Source: Anaerolineaceae bacterium (GTDB taxonomy: Bacteria; Chloroflexota; Anaerolineae; Anaerolineales; Anaerolineaceae). From it: a stretch of DNA of 64,000 nt. Made by a program: the position numbers and the translations under genes. Shown here one piece after another: positions 9,870 to 17,989 of this stretch. Positions within the stretch are counted from its first letter, which is position 1, and each line of letters opens with the position of its first letter. The stretch covers positions 174,939-238,938 of the forward strand of contig DUMZ01000007.1 of assembly GCA_012839565.1 (NCBI GenBank), in the 5' to 3' direction. The notes under the pieces are model-generated. The model was not told where the DNA came from and ran no database searches. It was given only the letters and a program-made list of their open reading frames with translations.

Positions 9870-9915
9870 GTCCCGCCGCGGGCTAAAGTGCATGGCACGG
9901 ATGCCATGCACCAGC
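9870..9915 (+). repeat. Intergenic palindromic repeat, copy 1 (gccgcgggctaaaGTGCATGGCA-CGGA-TGCCATGCACcag)
   Basis: 10-bp stem 9888-9897 / 9902-9911 with 4-nt loop; homologous element in opposite orientation near 24757-24796. Confidence 0.65.
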
Positions 9916-9987
9916 TGGACATGCTCGTAAGAATCAAGACGACTGGCACATAGTGTTCGTTTTTATCCGATTGTGTACTCTTTTCGC

Positions 9988-10012
9988 GTTCGCAGAGGCG
10001 TCCTGCCAACGC
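9988..10012 (+). repeat. REP-like unit GTTCGCAGAGGCGTCCTGCCAACGC
   Basis: 22/25 identical to 24908-24932 and similar to 43402-43427. Confidence 0.65.
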
Positions 10013-10136
10013 TATAAACCCAACTGGTGCGTGGCGTCCCGCCGAAGCAATAAGAACAAACGAAAACATATTCAGCCCCACACAAAAACAAAGCATTCAA
10101 TATCACTTTCGTTGGTATAATTGAAACGGAGTTCTG

Positions 10137-10910
10137 ATGATCAACTTTTTAGCCAAGATTGAAGAAAAAATCCAGGCCTTGCTTGAAGACGGGCTTGACC
10201 GTCTTTTGCATCCCGGCGCGTCATACTCCCTTAGCGCGGAACTGCTAAATCTGATTAAAGAAAATATCCGCCAGGAAAAACCCAAAAGCAGTGGCGAAAG
10301 CCATCAAAAATTCGCGCCTGACCACATCAAACTTTACGTGCCCTTTGAACGCTATGACGCCTGGCAAAACTTGCGTCCCGTCCTGAACGAAGTTGCCGCG
10401 GAAATTGAACAAAGCTTCACCACCGAAGGTTACAAGTTTGAACGCAAACCGCGTATCCAAATCATCGCGTCCGAAGACCTCCCCCTGGACCAAATCGACA
10501 TCACCACCAGCTACTACCACGAAATTGAACAGACCGGAAAAACTTCCCTAATTCAACTGGATAATACCCCCAGAAATATCCCGTTGCCAAGTGGAGCTTG
10601 TTTTATCGTCAATGGCAAAGACAATATCCCACTGCAAAAGCCGATTGTTCACATCGGACGTCACAGCAACAATGATATTGTCATTCAAGACCCCATGGTC
10701 TCGCGTGAGCATTTGCAACTTCGCGCGCAACGGGGCTATTACCTGCTTTTTGATCTCAGCAGTACCGGTGGCACAACCATCAACGGGCAAAGCGTGCACA
10801 CCGCCACCTTGAAACCTGGTGACGTGGTACGCATCGGACAAACCGTGCTCATCTACAACCAGGACTTGCCCGAAACAACAACCAAAACGATTGTGAGTGT
10901 ACCTGAATAA
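10137..10910 (+). CDS. FhaA-like protein (DUF3662-type N-terminal domain plus FHA domain)
   Basis: 257 aa; N-term FLAKIEEKIQALLEDGLDRL..., C-term FHA: IHIGRHSNNDIVIQDPMVSREHLQLRAQRGYYLLFDLSSTGGTTINGQSV. Confidence 0.85.
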   Translation: MINFLAKIEEKIQALLEDGLDRLLHPGASYSLSAELLNLIKENIRQEKPKSSGESHQKFAPDHIKLYVPFERYDAWQNLRPVLNEVAAEIEQSFTTEGYKFERKPRIQIIASEDLPLDQIDITTSYYHEIEQTGKTSLIQLDNTPRNIPLPSGACFIVNGKDNIPLQKPIVHIGRHSNNDIVIQDPMVSREHLQLRAQRGYYLLFDLSSTGGTTINGQSVHTATLKPGDVVRIGQTVLIYNQDLPETTTKTIVSVPE

Positions 10911-11356
10911 TGACCCCACTCGTCGGACTTATCTTACGTATTTTATCCATAGTCATGTTGTATGTCTTTTTAGGCATCACCATTTGGCTTTTATGGCGCG
11001 CGGTATCCGCCAAAGAAGCCACCGCCGGTCGGCTTGCCATCCCCACCATTTCACTGGTCAGCGACGAAGATGGCGTTCGTGAAGAACTAACCTTCAACAG
11101 TCAGGAAGTCACCATCGGGCGCAGTCCCGAATGTGATTTTACACTCAATAACCACACCGTTTCAGCCCGGCATGGGCGTCTTAATTTCCATCTCAATCAA
11201 TGGTGGTATGAAGACCTGAAATCAACCAACGGCTCGTTCTTGCAAGGCATGCGCATTGAAGAACCGATTGTCATCAAAGATGGTGACGAAATCGCTTTTG
11301 GTGACGTTTACGTGAGTGTGTTTATTAAAGCAGTCGATAATATCAAGCAGAGGTAA
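10910..11356 (+). CDS. FhaB-like membrane-anchored FHA domain protein
   Basis: 148 aa; one N-terminal TM segment then VTIGRSPECDFTLNNHTVSARHGRLNFHLNQWWYEDLKSTNGSFLQG. Start overlaps fhaA-like stop. Confidence 0.85.
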   Translation: MTPLVGLILRILSIVMLYVFLGITIWLLWRAVSAKEATAGRLAIPTISLVSDEDGVREELTFNSQEVTIGRSPECDFTLNNHTVSARHGRLNFHLNQWWYEDLKSTNGSFLQGMRIEEPIVIKDGDEIAFGDVYVSVFIKAVDNIKQR

Positions 11357-12243
11357 TGATGACAGAAGAAATTTTATTAGGCGTAATAGGTGGCTCAGGG
11401 CTTTACAGCTTTGAAGAACTCGAAAATCAGGAAAGTATTGAAATCGACACTCCTTTTGGCAAACCCTCATCGCCGATTGTCATCGGCAAGATAAAGGGTC
11501 AGAAAATCGCCTTTCTCGCGCGCCATAGTATCGGGCATATTTATTCGCCCACGGATGTCAACTACCGCGCCAACATCTACGCTTTCAAATCCCTGGGCAT
11601 TCGCGCTATCGTCAGCGTCAGCGCGGTTGGCTCTTTGCGCGAAGATTACGCGCCCGGACACATCATCGTCCCCGACCAGATTTACGACAACACCAAAGAC
11701 CGCAAACGCAGCTTTTTTGGCGAGGGTATGGTCGTGCATATCAGTTCGGCAGACCCCTTCTGCCCTGCTTTAAGTCAACTGCTGCTTAAAGCCTTGCGCG
11801 AACAGGACGCCATTGTGCACGAAGGGGGCACGCTGATTACCATTGAAGGCCCGCGCTTTAGCACACGTGGCGAATCCGAAACTTTCCGCAAATGGGGCAT
11901 GTCCCTGGTGGGCATGACTGCCGCGCCGGAAGCCTTTCTGGCACGCGAAGCCGAGATGTGCTACGCCACGATGGCGCACGTTACCGATTTTGACTGCTGG
12001 CATGTCAGCGAAGAAGCTGTCACTGTGGAAATGGTGGTAAACACGCTGCAGAAAAACACCCGAACCGCGCAAAAAAGCATCGTGCGACTAGTGGAGTTGC
12101 TCGCCGAAGCGCAAAGCGCAGGCAAAGTCAGCCACTGCGAATGTGAACACGCGCTCAAAGACGCCATCATGACCAACCCTAACGCCATTTGCGAAGATAA
12201 AAAGCAAACGCTTGAACTGCTGACGGGAAAATACTTTAAGTAG
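11356..12243 (+). CDS. mtnP: S-methyl-5'-thioadenosine phosphorylase
   Basis: 295 aa; GVIGGSGLYSFEELE, FLARHSIGHIYSPTDVNYRANIYA, TIEGPRFSTRGESETFRKWGMSLVGMTAAPEAFLAREAEMCYATMAHVTDFDCW. Confidence 0.92.
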   Translation: MMTEEILLGVIGGSGLYSFEELENQESIEIDTPFGKPSSPIVIGKIKGQKIAFLARHSIGHIYSPTDVNYRANIYAFKSLGIRAIVSVSAVGSLREDYAPGHIIVPDQIYDNTKDRKRSFFGEGMVVHISSADPFCPALSQLLLKALREQDAIVHEGGTLITIEGPRFSTRGESETFRKWGMSLVGMTAAPEAFLAREAEMCYATMAHVTDFDCWHVSEEAVTVEMVVNTLQKNTRTAQKSIVRLVELLAEAQSAGKVSHCECEHALKDAIMTNPNAICEDKKQTLELLTGKYFK

Positions 12244-12249
12244 ACTTCT

Positions 12250-14850
12250 ATGAACAACGACCTTAAAGCACCGCGACAACCCAGGTTGATTCTCTTTGGG
12301 ATTTTGTTTGTGTTTTTTTACACAGCGGCGCTTTCGCTGGCGAGTGCGATTCGAACACACGCGCCAGGTTTTCAGGTTGACTGGTATTACTTTATCCCCT
12401 TTGCAGCCTGGCTCATAGGCGCGCTGGGCTTAGATTACGCGGTTAAGCGCTTTTTGCCCAACCGCGACCCCTGGATATTCCCCGTTGTTATGCTCTTGTG
12501 TGGCTGGGGACTGTTGACCATTTGGCGTCTTTCCCCTACCCTGGGACAAAGGCAGATTATCTGGTTTCTCTTGGCATGTCTCCTTTTTTACTTCGGCATT
12601 CGCCAAAAAGAACTGGTCAGCAAACTAAAAGGCCTAAAATACTTATGGCTTCTGTTTGGATTGCTCCTTATCGGGCTCACTTTTTGGATTGGTGTCAACC
12701 CCAGTGGCAGTGGCCCTACCAGATGGCTTAGTGCCTTTGGTATTTTCTTTCAACCATCAGAACCATTAAAACTCTTCCTGCTGGTTTACATCGCGGCTTA
12801 TTTCGCCGATCAGGTAAAACCCAACACATCACTCATCGCCAGCATCTTACCCACGCTTATCATCATCGCTGTCATTGGCGTGATGCTCATCAGCCAGCGT
12901 GATCTGGGCACCGCTGCCTTATTCCTGGGCTTTTACGTGCTCATGCTTACGGTTAGCAGCAACAGTCGCAAATACCTGTGGATTGTGCCTGTGTTGGCCA
13001 TCATAGCTATTGTTGTTGGTTATTTTACGCTTGATATCGTCAAAACCCGCGTGGATATTTGGCTCAATCCCTGGCTGAATACATCGGGCAGTTCCTACCA
13101 AATCGCGCAGGCGCAAATTGCCGTGGCGTCCGGTGGGCTATATGGAACCGGACCGGGCTTAGGCAGTCCGGGTTTTGTACCGGTGGCGGTATCGGACTTT
13201 ATTTTCACAGCCATCGCCGAAGAAACCGGGCTTATCGGCACATCAGCCTTGCTCATTCTCTTCGCGATTGTCATTATCCGGGGCATTAATATCGCGCTGG
13301 CTTCCAAAACAACCTACGGCCGTTATCTCGCCTTTGGCATCTCCATGTTCCTGACCTTGCAATGTCTTTGGATTATTTGCGGTAATTTGGGCTTGCTCCC
13401 GCTCACTGGCGTAACCTTGCCATTTATGTCCTATGGAGGCTCATCGCTGGTCACCAGCATCTTAGCTATCTTGTTATTACTAAAAATCAGTGCCGATTCA
13501 AGTACCATTCCCTTGCCTGATAAAGCGCGCAAACCCTATCATCGCATCGCCGCGATAGTGCTTGGCATCTTTGTGCTTATCATCGGCTGGAACAGCTACC
13601 TGGCGATATTCAACCAGGACGCCATCGTTAACAAAGCGGAAAACATGCGCTGGGCGATTGATGACCGCTATTCGCCATTAGGCAATATCAGCGACCAAAG
13701 TGGTAATCCCATCGTGCGCACGATCGGCACGCCAGGCGACTATGAACGTGAATTGCTCGTGCCTGGACTAAGTATAACCATCGGCTACACAAACCCCGTC
13801 TTGGGGAAATCAGGGCTTGAACGTAGCCTGTACCCCTATTTGCGTGGCACAGAGACGCGCGACGAAACCTTAAGCAGTCAATACCAGTTGCTTTATAATC
13901 AGCCCCCGCCAGGCAGTGATGTTTCTGTGAACATTATTCTCGACCTGCAAGCCAAAGCGGATAAATTGCTTGACGATAAGCATGGCGCCATTATCTTGAT
14001 GAACGCCATAAACGGCGAAATTTACGCCATGGTCTCCCACCCTTACTTTGACTATACAACTATCGCTGAAGACTGGGAAAGCTGGCGCCAACGCGAAGAC
14101 GCGCCCCTTCTCAACCGCGTTACCCAAGGTGTCTACCCGCTTGGCACGCTGGCAAACGGTTTCGCCTTAAGCAGCTACTGGGTACAGGAAGGCACCAACA
14201 CGCTCAGTATTCCACTCCACAATGACGCAATCGACTCATTATGTGGAAAAATGCTTACTGTCACCGATCAGGTGAATCCCATCCAGCACGGTTGCCTGGA
14301 AGCAACACGCGATTTAATCAACGCTAATGACCCACTGGCTCTAACCGAACAACTCGACAAGTTTGGTTTCTACAGCATACCCAGTTTCTCCCTGGAACTT
14401 GCTCAGCCCACAATCCGACCGGGTAAAAACTACTTTAATAATATCCAAACGCTTATACCTGCCACCCAGCTCAGCCCCCTGCAAATGGCACTCATCGCCG
14501 CCAGCATCACCAACGATGGCAACAAAATCACCCCGCGTCTGGTCAACGCCTATCAAACTGAAAATGGCAGCTGGAAAAGCTACACAGAACCATCGCAGGC
14601 TATGCGCGTTTTGCCCCAGACCGTTGCCAAAACCACCCGCGATTATTTCAGCCAGCATAACAAAGCCTACTGGTATATGATGGGTCACAGCGCGATGGAA
14701 GAAGAACAGACGATTGTTTGGTACGTTGGGGGAACAAACGACGCCTGGACCGGCACGCCAATGGTGATCGTCATCGCGCTTGAAGACAGTCAGCCCGACC
14801 TGGCTTATCGCATAGCTGACCAGCTCTTCGTGCCACAATCTGAAGATTAG
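12250..14850 (+). CDS. SEDS (RodA/FtsW-like) peptidoglycan polymerase fused to a C-terminal PBP transpeptidase-like domain lacking catalytic motifs
   Basis: 866 aa; N-terminal polytopic SEDS with SGGLYGTGPGLGSPGFVPVAVSDFIFTAIAEETGLIG and PLTGVTLPFMSYGGSSL; C-terminal part resembles PbpA (GAIILMNAINGEIYAMVSHPYFD...LLNRVTQGVYPLGT). Confidence 0.88.
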   Translation: MNNDLKAPRQPRLILFGILFVFFYTAALSLASAIRTHAPGFQVDWYYFIPFAAWLIGALGLDYAVKRFLPNRDPWIFPVVMLLCGWGLLTIWRLSPTLGQRQIIWFLLACLLFYFGIRQKELVSKLKGLKYLWLLFGLLLIGLTFWIGVNPSGSGPTRWLSAFGIFFQPSEPLKLFLLVYIAAYFADQVKPNTSLIASILPTLIIIAVIGVMLISQRDLGTAALFLGFYVLMLTVSSNSRKYLWIVPVLAIIAIVVGYFTLDIVKTRVDIWLNPWLNTSGSSYQIAQAQIAVASGGLYGTGPGLGSPGFVPVAVSDFIFTAIAEETGLIGTSALLILFAIVIIRGINIALASKTTYGRYLAFGISMFLTLQCLWIICGNLGLLPLTGVTLPFMSYGGSSLVTSILAILLLLKISADSSTIPLPDKARKPYHRIAAIVLGIFVLIIGWNSYLAIFNQDAIVNKAENMRWAIDDRYSPLGNISDQSGNPIVRTIGTPGDYERELLVPGLSITIGYTNPVLGKSGLERSLYPYLRGTETRDETLSSQYQLLYNQPPPGSDVSVNIILDLQAKADKLLDDKHGAIILMNAINGEIYAMVSHPYFDYTTIAEDWESWRQREDAPLLNRVTQGVYPLGTLANGFALSSYWVQEGTNTLSIPLHNDAIDSLCGKMLTVTDQVNPIQHGCLEATRDLINANDPLALTEQLDKFGFYSIPSFSLELAQPTIRPGKNYFNNIQTLIPATQLSPLQMALIAASITNDGNKITPRLVNAYQTENGSWKSYTEPSQAMRVLPQTVAKTTRDYFSQHNKAYWYMMGHSAMEEEQTIVWYVGGTNDAWTGTPMVIVIALEDSQPDLAYRIADQLFVPQSED

Positions 14851-14895
14851 TTAATCGAAGCACCGTTCCATATCCACAATTAAACAGGAAAAGAA

Positions 14896-14922
14896 AAGGC
14901 TACAGCACAAAGCCATAGCCTT
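14896..14922. terminator. Hairpin terminator between convergent genes
   Basis: AAGGCTA...TAGCCTT followed by cattttt; lies between 14850(+) and 14949(-). Confidence 0.65.
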
Positions 14923-14948
14923 CATTTTTGAACCAAAAACAGTTATTC

Positions 14949-16166
14949 TTAGATAAGAATCCGCACGAACTTGCGTTTGCCAACCTGCAAAACACCACCC
15001 GTGTCAAGCACCGCGGTTGGGTCACCCACAGTGACACCGTCCAGTTTCACACCCTGCTGGGAGATGACACGACGTCCTTCACTGCGGCTGGACACCAGGC
15101 CCTGATCAACCAAAACATCCAAAACCGTATGTTTGCCAGCTTCCAAATGAACTTCAGGCATTTCATCAGGAATGTCACCCTTTTGGAAAGTCGTTACAAA
15201 GCGGTTTTCTGCTTCATCTGCCAGCGAATCGCCATAAAAAGCGGAAGTGATCGCATAAGCCAGCTGCATTTTCGCATCGCGCGGATGGATTGAATTCGTC
15301 TCAAGCGCGCCCAGGAAAGTGTAAAGCTCCTGCGACGACCATTTGGTGACCAGCTTGGCATATTGCGCCATGACATCATCAGGAATGCTCATCACTTTGC
15401 CGTACATATCTTCCGCGGTGGTGTTGATGGGAATGTAGTTGCCCAGAGATTTGCTCATCTTTTGCACGCCATCTGTGCCGGGCAATAAAGGCATTAAAAT
15501 ACCAATATTCGGACGCTGCCCATAACTCTGCATCACTTTACGCGAAGCGGTGATGACGTTGTAAAGCTGATCCGTTCCACCCACCTGCACATCGGCTTCC
15601 AAATGATGCGCGTCAAGCCCCTGGGTGATGGGGTAAAGCATTTCGTGCAGGTAGATTGGCTCGTTGGATTCCCAGCGTTTTTGTAAGCCTTCGCGGCTAA
15701 GCATTTGCTGAATGGTGAAGTTTGTCAAAACGTTGAAAATCTCATGGTAGGGAATATTATTCAACCAGTCGCCATTGTAAACAATGCGCGTCTTTTCAGG
15801 GTCAAGCACTCTAAAAGCCTGTTCCTGATAGGTTTTTGCATTCTCAAGAATGGTTTCCAATCCAACCAAAGGACGCGATTTATCCCGTGCTGAAGGATCG
15901 CCAATCAAAGCCGTAAAGGTACCAATGACAAACGTAACGTCATGCCCCAGCTCCTGGAACTGTGCCAATTTGCGCAAAGGCACCGTATGACCCAAATGCA
16001 GGTCAGATGATGTCGGGTCAAAGCCACAATAAACTTTGAGTGGCACACCAGTTTTTTCTGATTCGATTAAACGTTCGCGAAGTTCATCGGCCATCGCGTC
16101 GAAAACTTGTTGGTCGCCATATTCAGCACCACGCATCAGATAATTAACTTGTTCATCAATGTTCAT
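14949..16166 (-). CDS. tyrS: tyrosyl-tRNA synthetase
   Basis: Start trimmed to MNIDEQ (GGAGG upstream); YCGFDPTSSDLHLGHTVPLRKLAQFQ (HIGH-like), KMSKSLGNYI (KMSKS), C-terminal S4-like. Confidence 0.95.
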   Translation of the reverse strand: MNIDEQVNYLMRGAEYGDQQVFDAMADELRERLIESEKTGVPLKVYCGFDPTSSDLHLGHTVPLRKLAQFQELGHDVTFVIGTFTALIGDPSARDKSRPLVGLETILENAKTYQEQAFRVLDPEKTRIVYNGDWLNNIPYHEIFNVLTNFTIQQMLSREGLQKRWESNEPIYLHEMLYPITQGLDAHHLEADVQVGGTDQLYNVITASRKVMQSYGQRPNIGILMPLLPGTDGVQKMSKSLGNYIPINTTAEDMYGKVMSIPDDVMAQYAKLVTKWSSQELYTFLGALETNSIHPRDAKMQLAYAITSAFYGDSLADEAENRFVTTFQKGDIPDEMPEVHLEAGKHTVLDVLVDQGLVSSRSEGRRVISQQGVKLDGVTVGDPTAVLDTGGVLQVGKRKFVRILI

Positions 16167-16257
16167 TCTTGCCTCCATCATACTGACTCTTTTAATCGGC
16201 GTTGAGTCATAACTTATTCTTCCTGAAATTTTACCACTAACCAGGTAAATTAAATAA

Positions 16258-16296
16258 AACCACCCCGAGAAATCAACAATTTTTCCTGGGGTGGTT
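16258..16296. terminator. Hairpin terminator downstream of lgt operon / upstream of tyrS
   Basis: AACCACCCC...GGGGTGGTT stem. Confidence 0.7.
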
Positions 16297-16317
16297 AGAT
16301 TTTATGTGAACAAAAGG

Positions 16318-17349
16318 CTAATTTTCTTCGTCTTCGCCTTCAGGCTCGGGCTCATTTTCCGTTTCATCAGGGAGTTCTTGAGTTTCAGCCTCACCGGTTT
16401 CTTCCGCATCAGGTTCTTCAGTTTCTTCAGTTCCTTCAGGAATTTCGCTCAGGTCTGCGTCCAGACTGTCAAGTTCTTCCAAATCTTCCGCTTGTTCTTC
16501 TTCAACGGTTTCATCCAAATAAACTTCTTCTTCGGCGAGTTCTTCACTTTGTTTTGGTTTGAAGAAAGTATGGCGCAGAACAAATACGACAATCGCCAAA
16601 ATCATGACAATTAACATCACTGTTTGGTTGATATTAACGCCACTCTTACTCAATGATGGCACCAGGCGCACGAACTCCAGTCCAAAGCGAATGGCGGGAT
16701 AAGCAACCAGATACAAGAGGAAAATATCACCCTTATAGAGTTTCTTTTTGAAATTACGGTCAATTAGCAGCAAAATAACAGCTGCCAGGATATTCAAAAC
16801 AAACTCATAGAAGAACAGGGGATGATAATGTGAAATGTTCTCAAACCCAGGATAGCGGTATTCGGGTGAAATCTCAATCGCCCAGGGCAAATTACTCGGT
16901 TTGCCATAAAGTTCCTGATTGATATAGTTACCCCAGCGACCGATACCTTGCGCTACCAACAATCCAGGCGCGATATAGTCCGCCCATTCCAAAAAGCTTT
17001 CTTTTTTAACTTTGGTGTAGATGAACAGTGCCAGCACGCCACCAATCACACCACCGGGGATACCCAAGCCACCCTTCCAAATTTGCAGGATAAGCAAGGG
17101 GTTCTTCAAATAATCCATCGTTGTGATGCCATCAAAATAACCGGGCGTAAAAACATGCCACAAACGCGCGCCAATGATGCCGCCAATCAAAACCCATGGC
17201 ATGATATCAATGATGATTTCGGGATCTCTGCCATTTTTCTTGGCACGCCAGGCAGCAATCGCGCCAGCGACCAGGGCACCCAAAATGATTATTAAAGCAT
17301 AGTAGCGAATTTCAAATTTCCAAATCGTAAAACCTAAACGTGGATCCAT
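16318..17349 (-). CDS. lgt: prolipoprotein diacylglyceryl transferase with long acidic C-terminal tail
   Basis: MDPRLGFTIWKFEIRYYALIIILGALVAG; IMPWVLIGGIIGARLWHV; AQGIGRWGNYINQELYGKPSNLPW (Lgt signature); tail EEEVYLDETVEEEQAEDLEELDSLDADLSE.... Confidence 0.93.
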   Translation of the reverse strand: MDPRLGFTIWKFEIRYYALIIILGALVAGAIAAWRAKKNGRDPEIIIDIMPWVLIGGIIGARLWHVFTPGYFDGITTMDYLKNPLLILQIWKGGLGIPGGVIGGVLALFIYTKVKKESFLEWADYIAPGLLVAQGIGRWGNYINQELYGKPSNLPWAIEISPEYRYPGFENISHYHPLFFYEFVLNILAAVILLLIDRNFKKKLYKGDIFLLYLVAYPAIRFGLEFVRLVPSLSKSGVNINQTVMLIVMILAIVVFVLRHTFFKPKQSEELAEEEVYLDETVEEEQAEDLEELDSLDADLSEIPEGTEETEEPDAEETGEAETQELPDETENEPEPEGEDEEN

Positions 17350-17362
17350 AAATTTGTCCTTT

Positions 17363-17986
17363 CTAATTAGGCTCGGGGTCACGGGATTTTGCTTGTTTCC
17401 AAACGGTGACCATCCGCATCATAGCCGTCAAATGTGCCAGCACGGCAATTATAACAAGACTAATCACAATAATACCAAATAAAAGCCCTACAATCATCAC
17501 AATTGAACGTTCCACACGTGTCATCACGCCAACCTTTGCGTCAAAGCCCAAAGCTTCCGCGCGGGCACGCGTATAAGAAACCAACACCGCGCCACTCGCT
17601 GCCGCAAAACAAACCATCACGCCCAAAAAGTTCCCTTGTTCAAAGAACATATACAAAATAGCCGCATAAATGAACAATTCACTGTAACGGTCAATCACCG
17701 AATCTAAAAACGCGCCAAACTTTGAACTTTTTCCTGACAGACGCGCCATCGCGCCATCAACCGCGTCCAGCGGTGCCATCAGCAACAAAATAATGCCACC
17801 CCACAGTGGCATTCCCAGGGCAATCAAGACCGCGGCTCCAATAGAACCTGCCAATCCCAGCAAGGTTACCGCGTTAGGCGTAAAGCCAATCTTTAAGAAA
17901 AAGCTTGCGACACCGTCCAGCAAACCTTTAAAGGTCTTGCGCAAGACCTTCTCAAGACTAAAACCTTCATTTTTCTGTTTCGTCAT
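17363..17986 (-). CDS. CDP-alcohol phosphatidyltransferase family protein
   Basis: 207 aa; APLDAVDGAMARLSGKSSKFGAFLDSVIDRYSE matches the DGxxAR...G...D...D signature. Confidence 0.88.
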   Translation of the reverse strand: MTKQKNEGFSLEKVLRKTFKGLLDGVASFFLKIGFTPNAVTLLGLAGSIGAAVLIALGMPLWGGIILLLMAPLDAVDGAMARLSGKSSKFGAFLDSVIDRYSELFIYAAILYMFFEQGNFLGVMVCFAAASGAVLVSYTRARAEALGFDAKVGVMTRVERSIVMIVGLLFGIIVISLVIIAVLAHLTAMMRMVTVWKQAKSRDPEPN

Positions 17987-17989
17987 GCC

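Noticed and set aside
9764-10096. 110-aa minus-strand ORF in the repeat-rich gap
   Set aside because: Composed of REP/hairpin sequence; no domain pattern or plausible RBS; better explained as non-coding repeats.
16167-16257. T-box leader upstream of tyrS
   Set aside because: Too short and lacks the T-box/antiterminator sequence.
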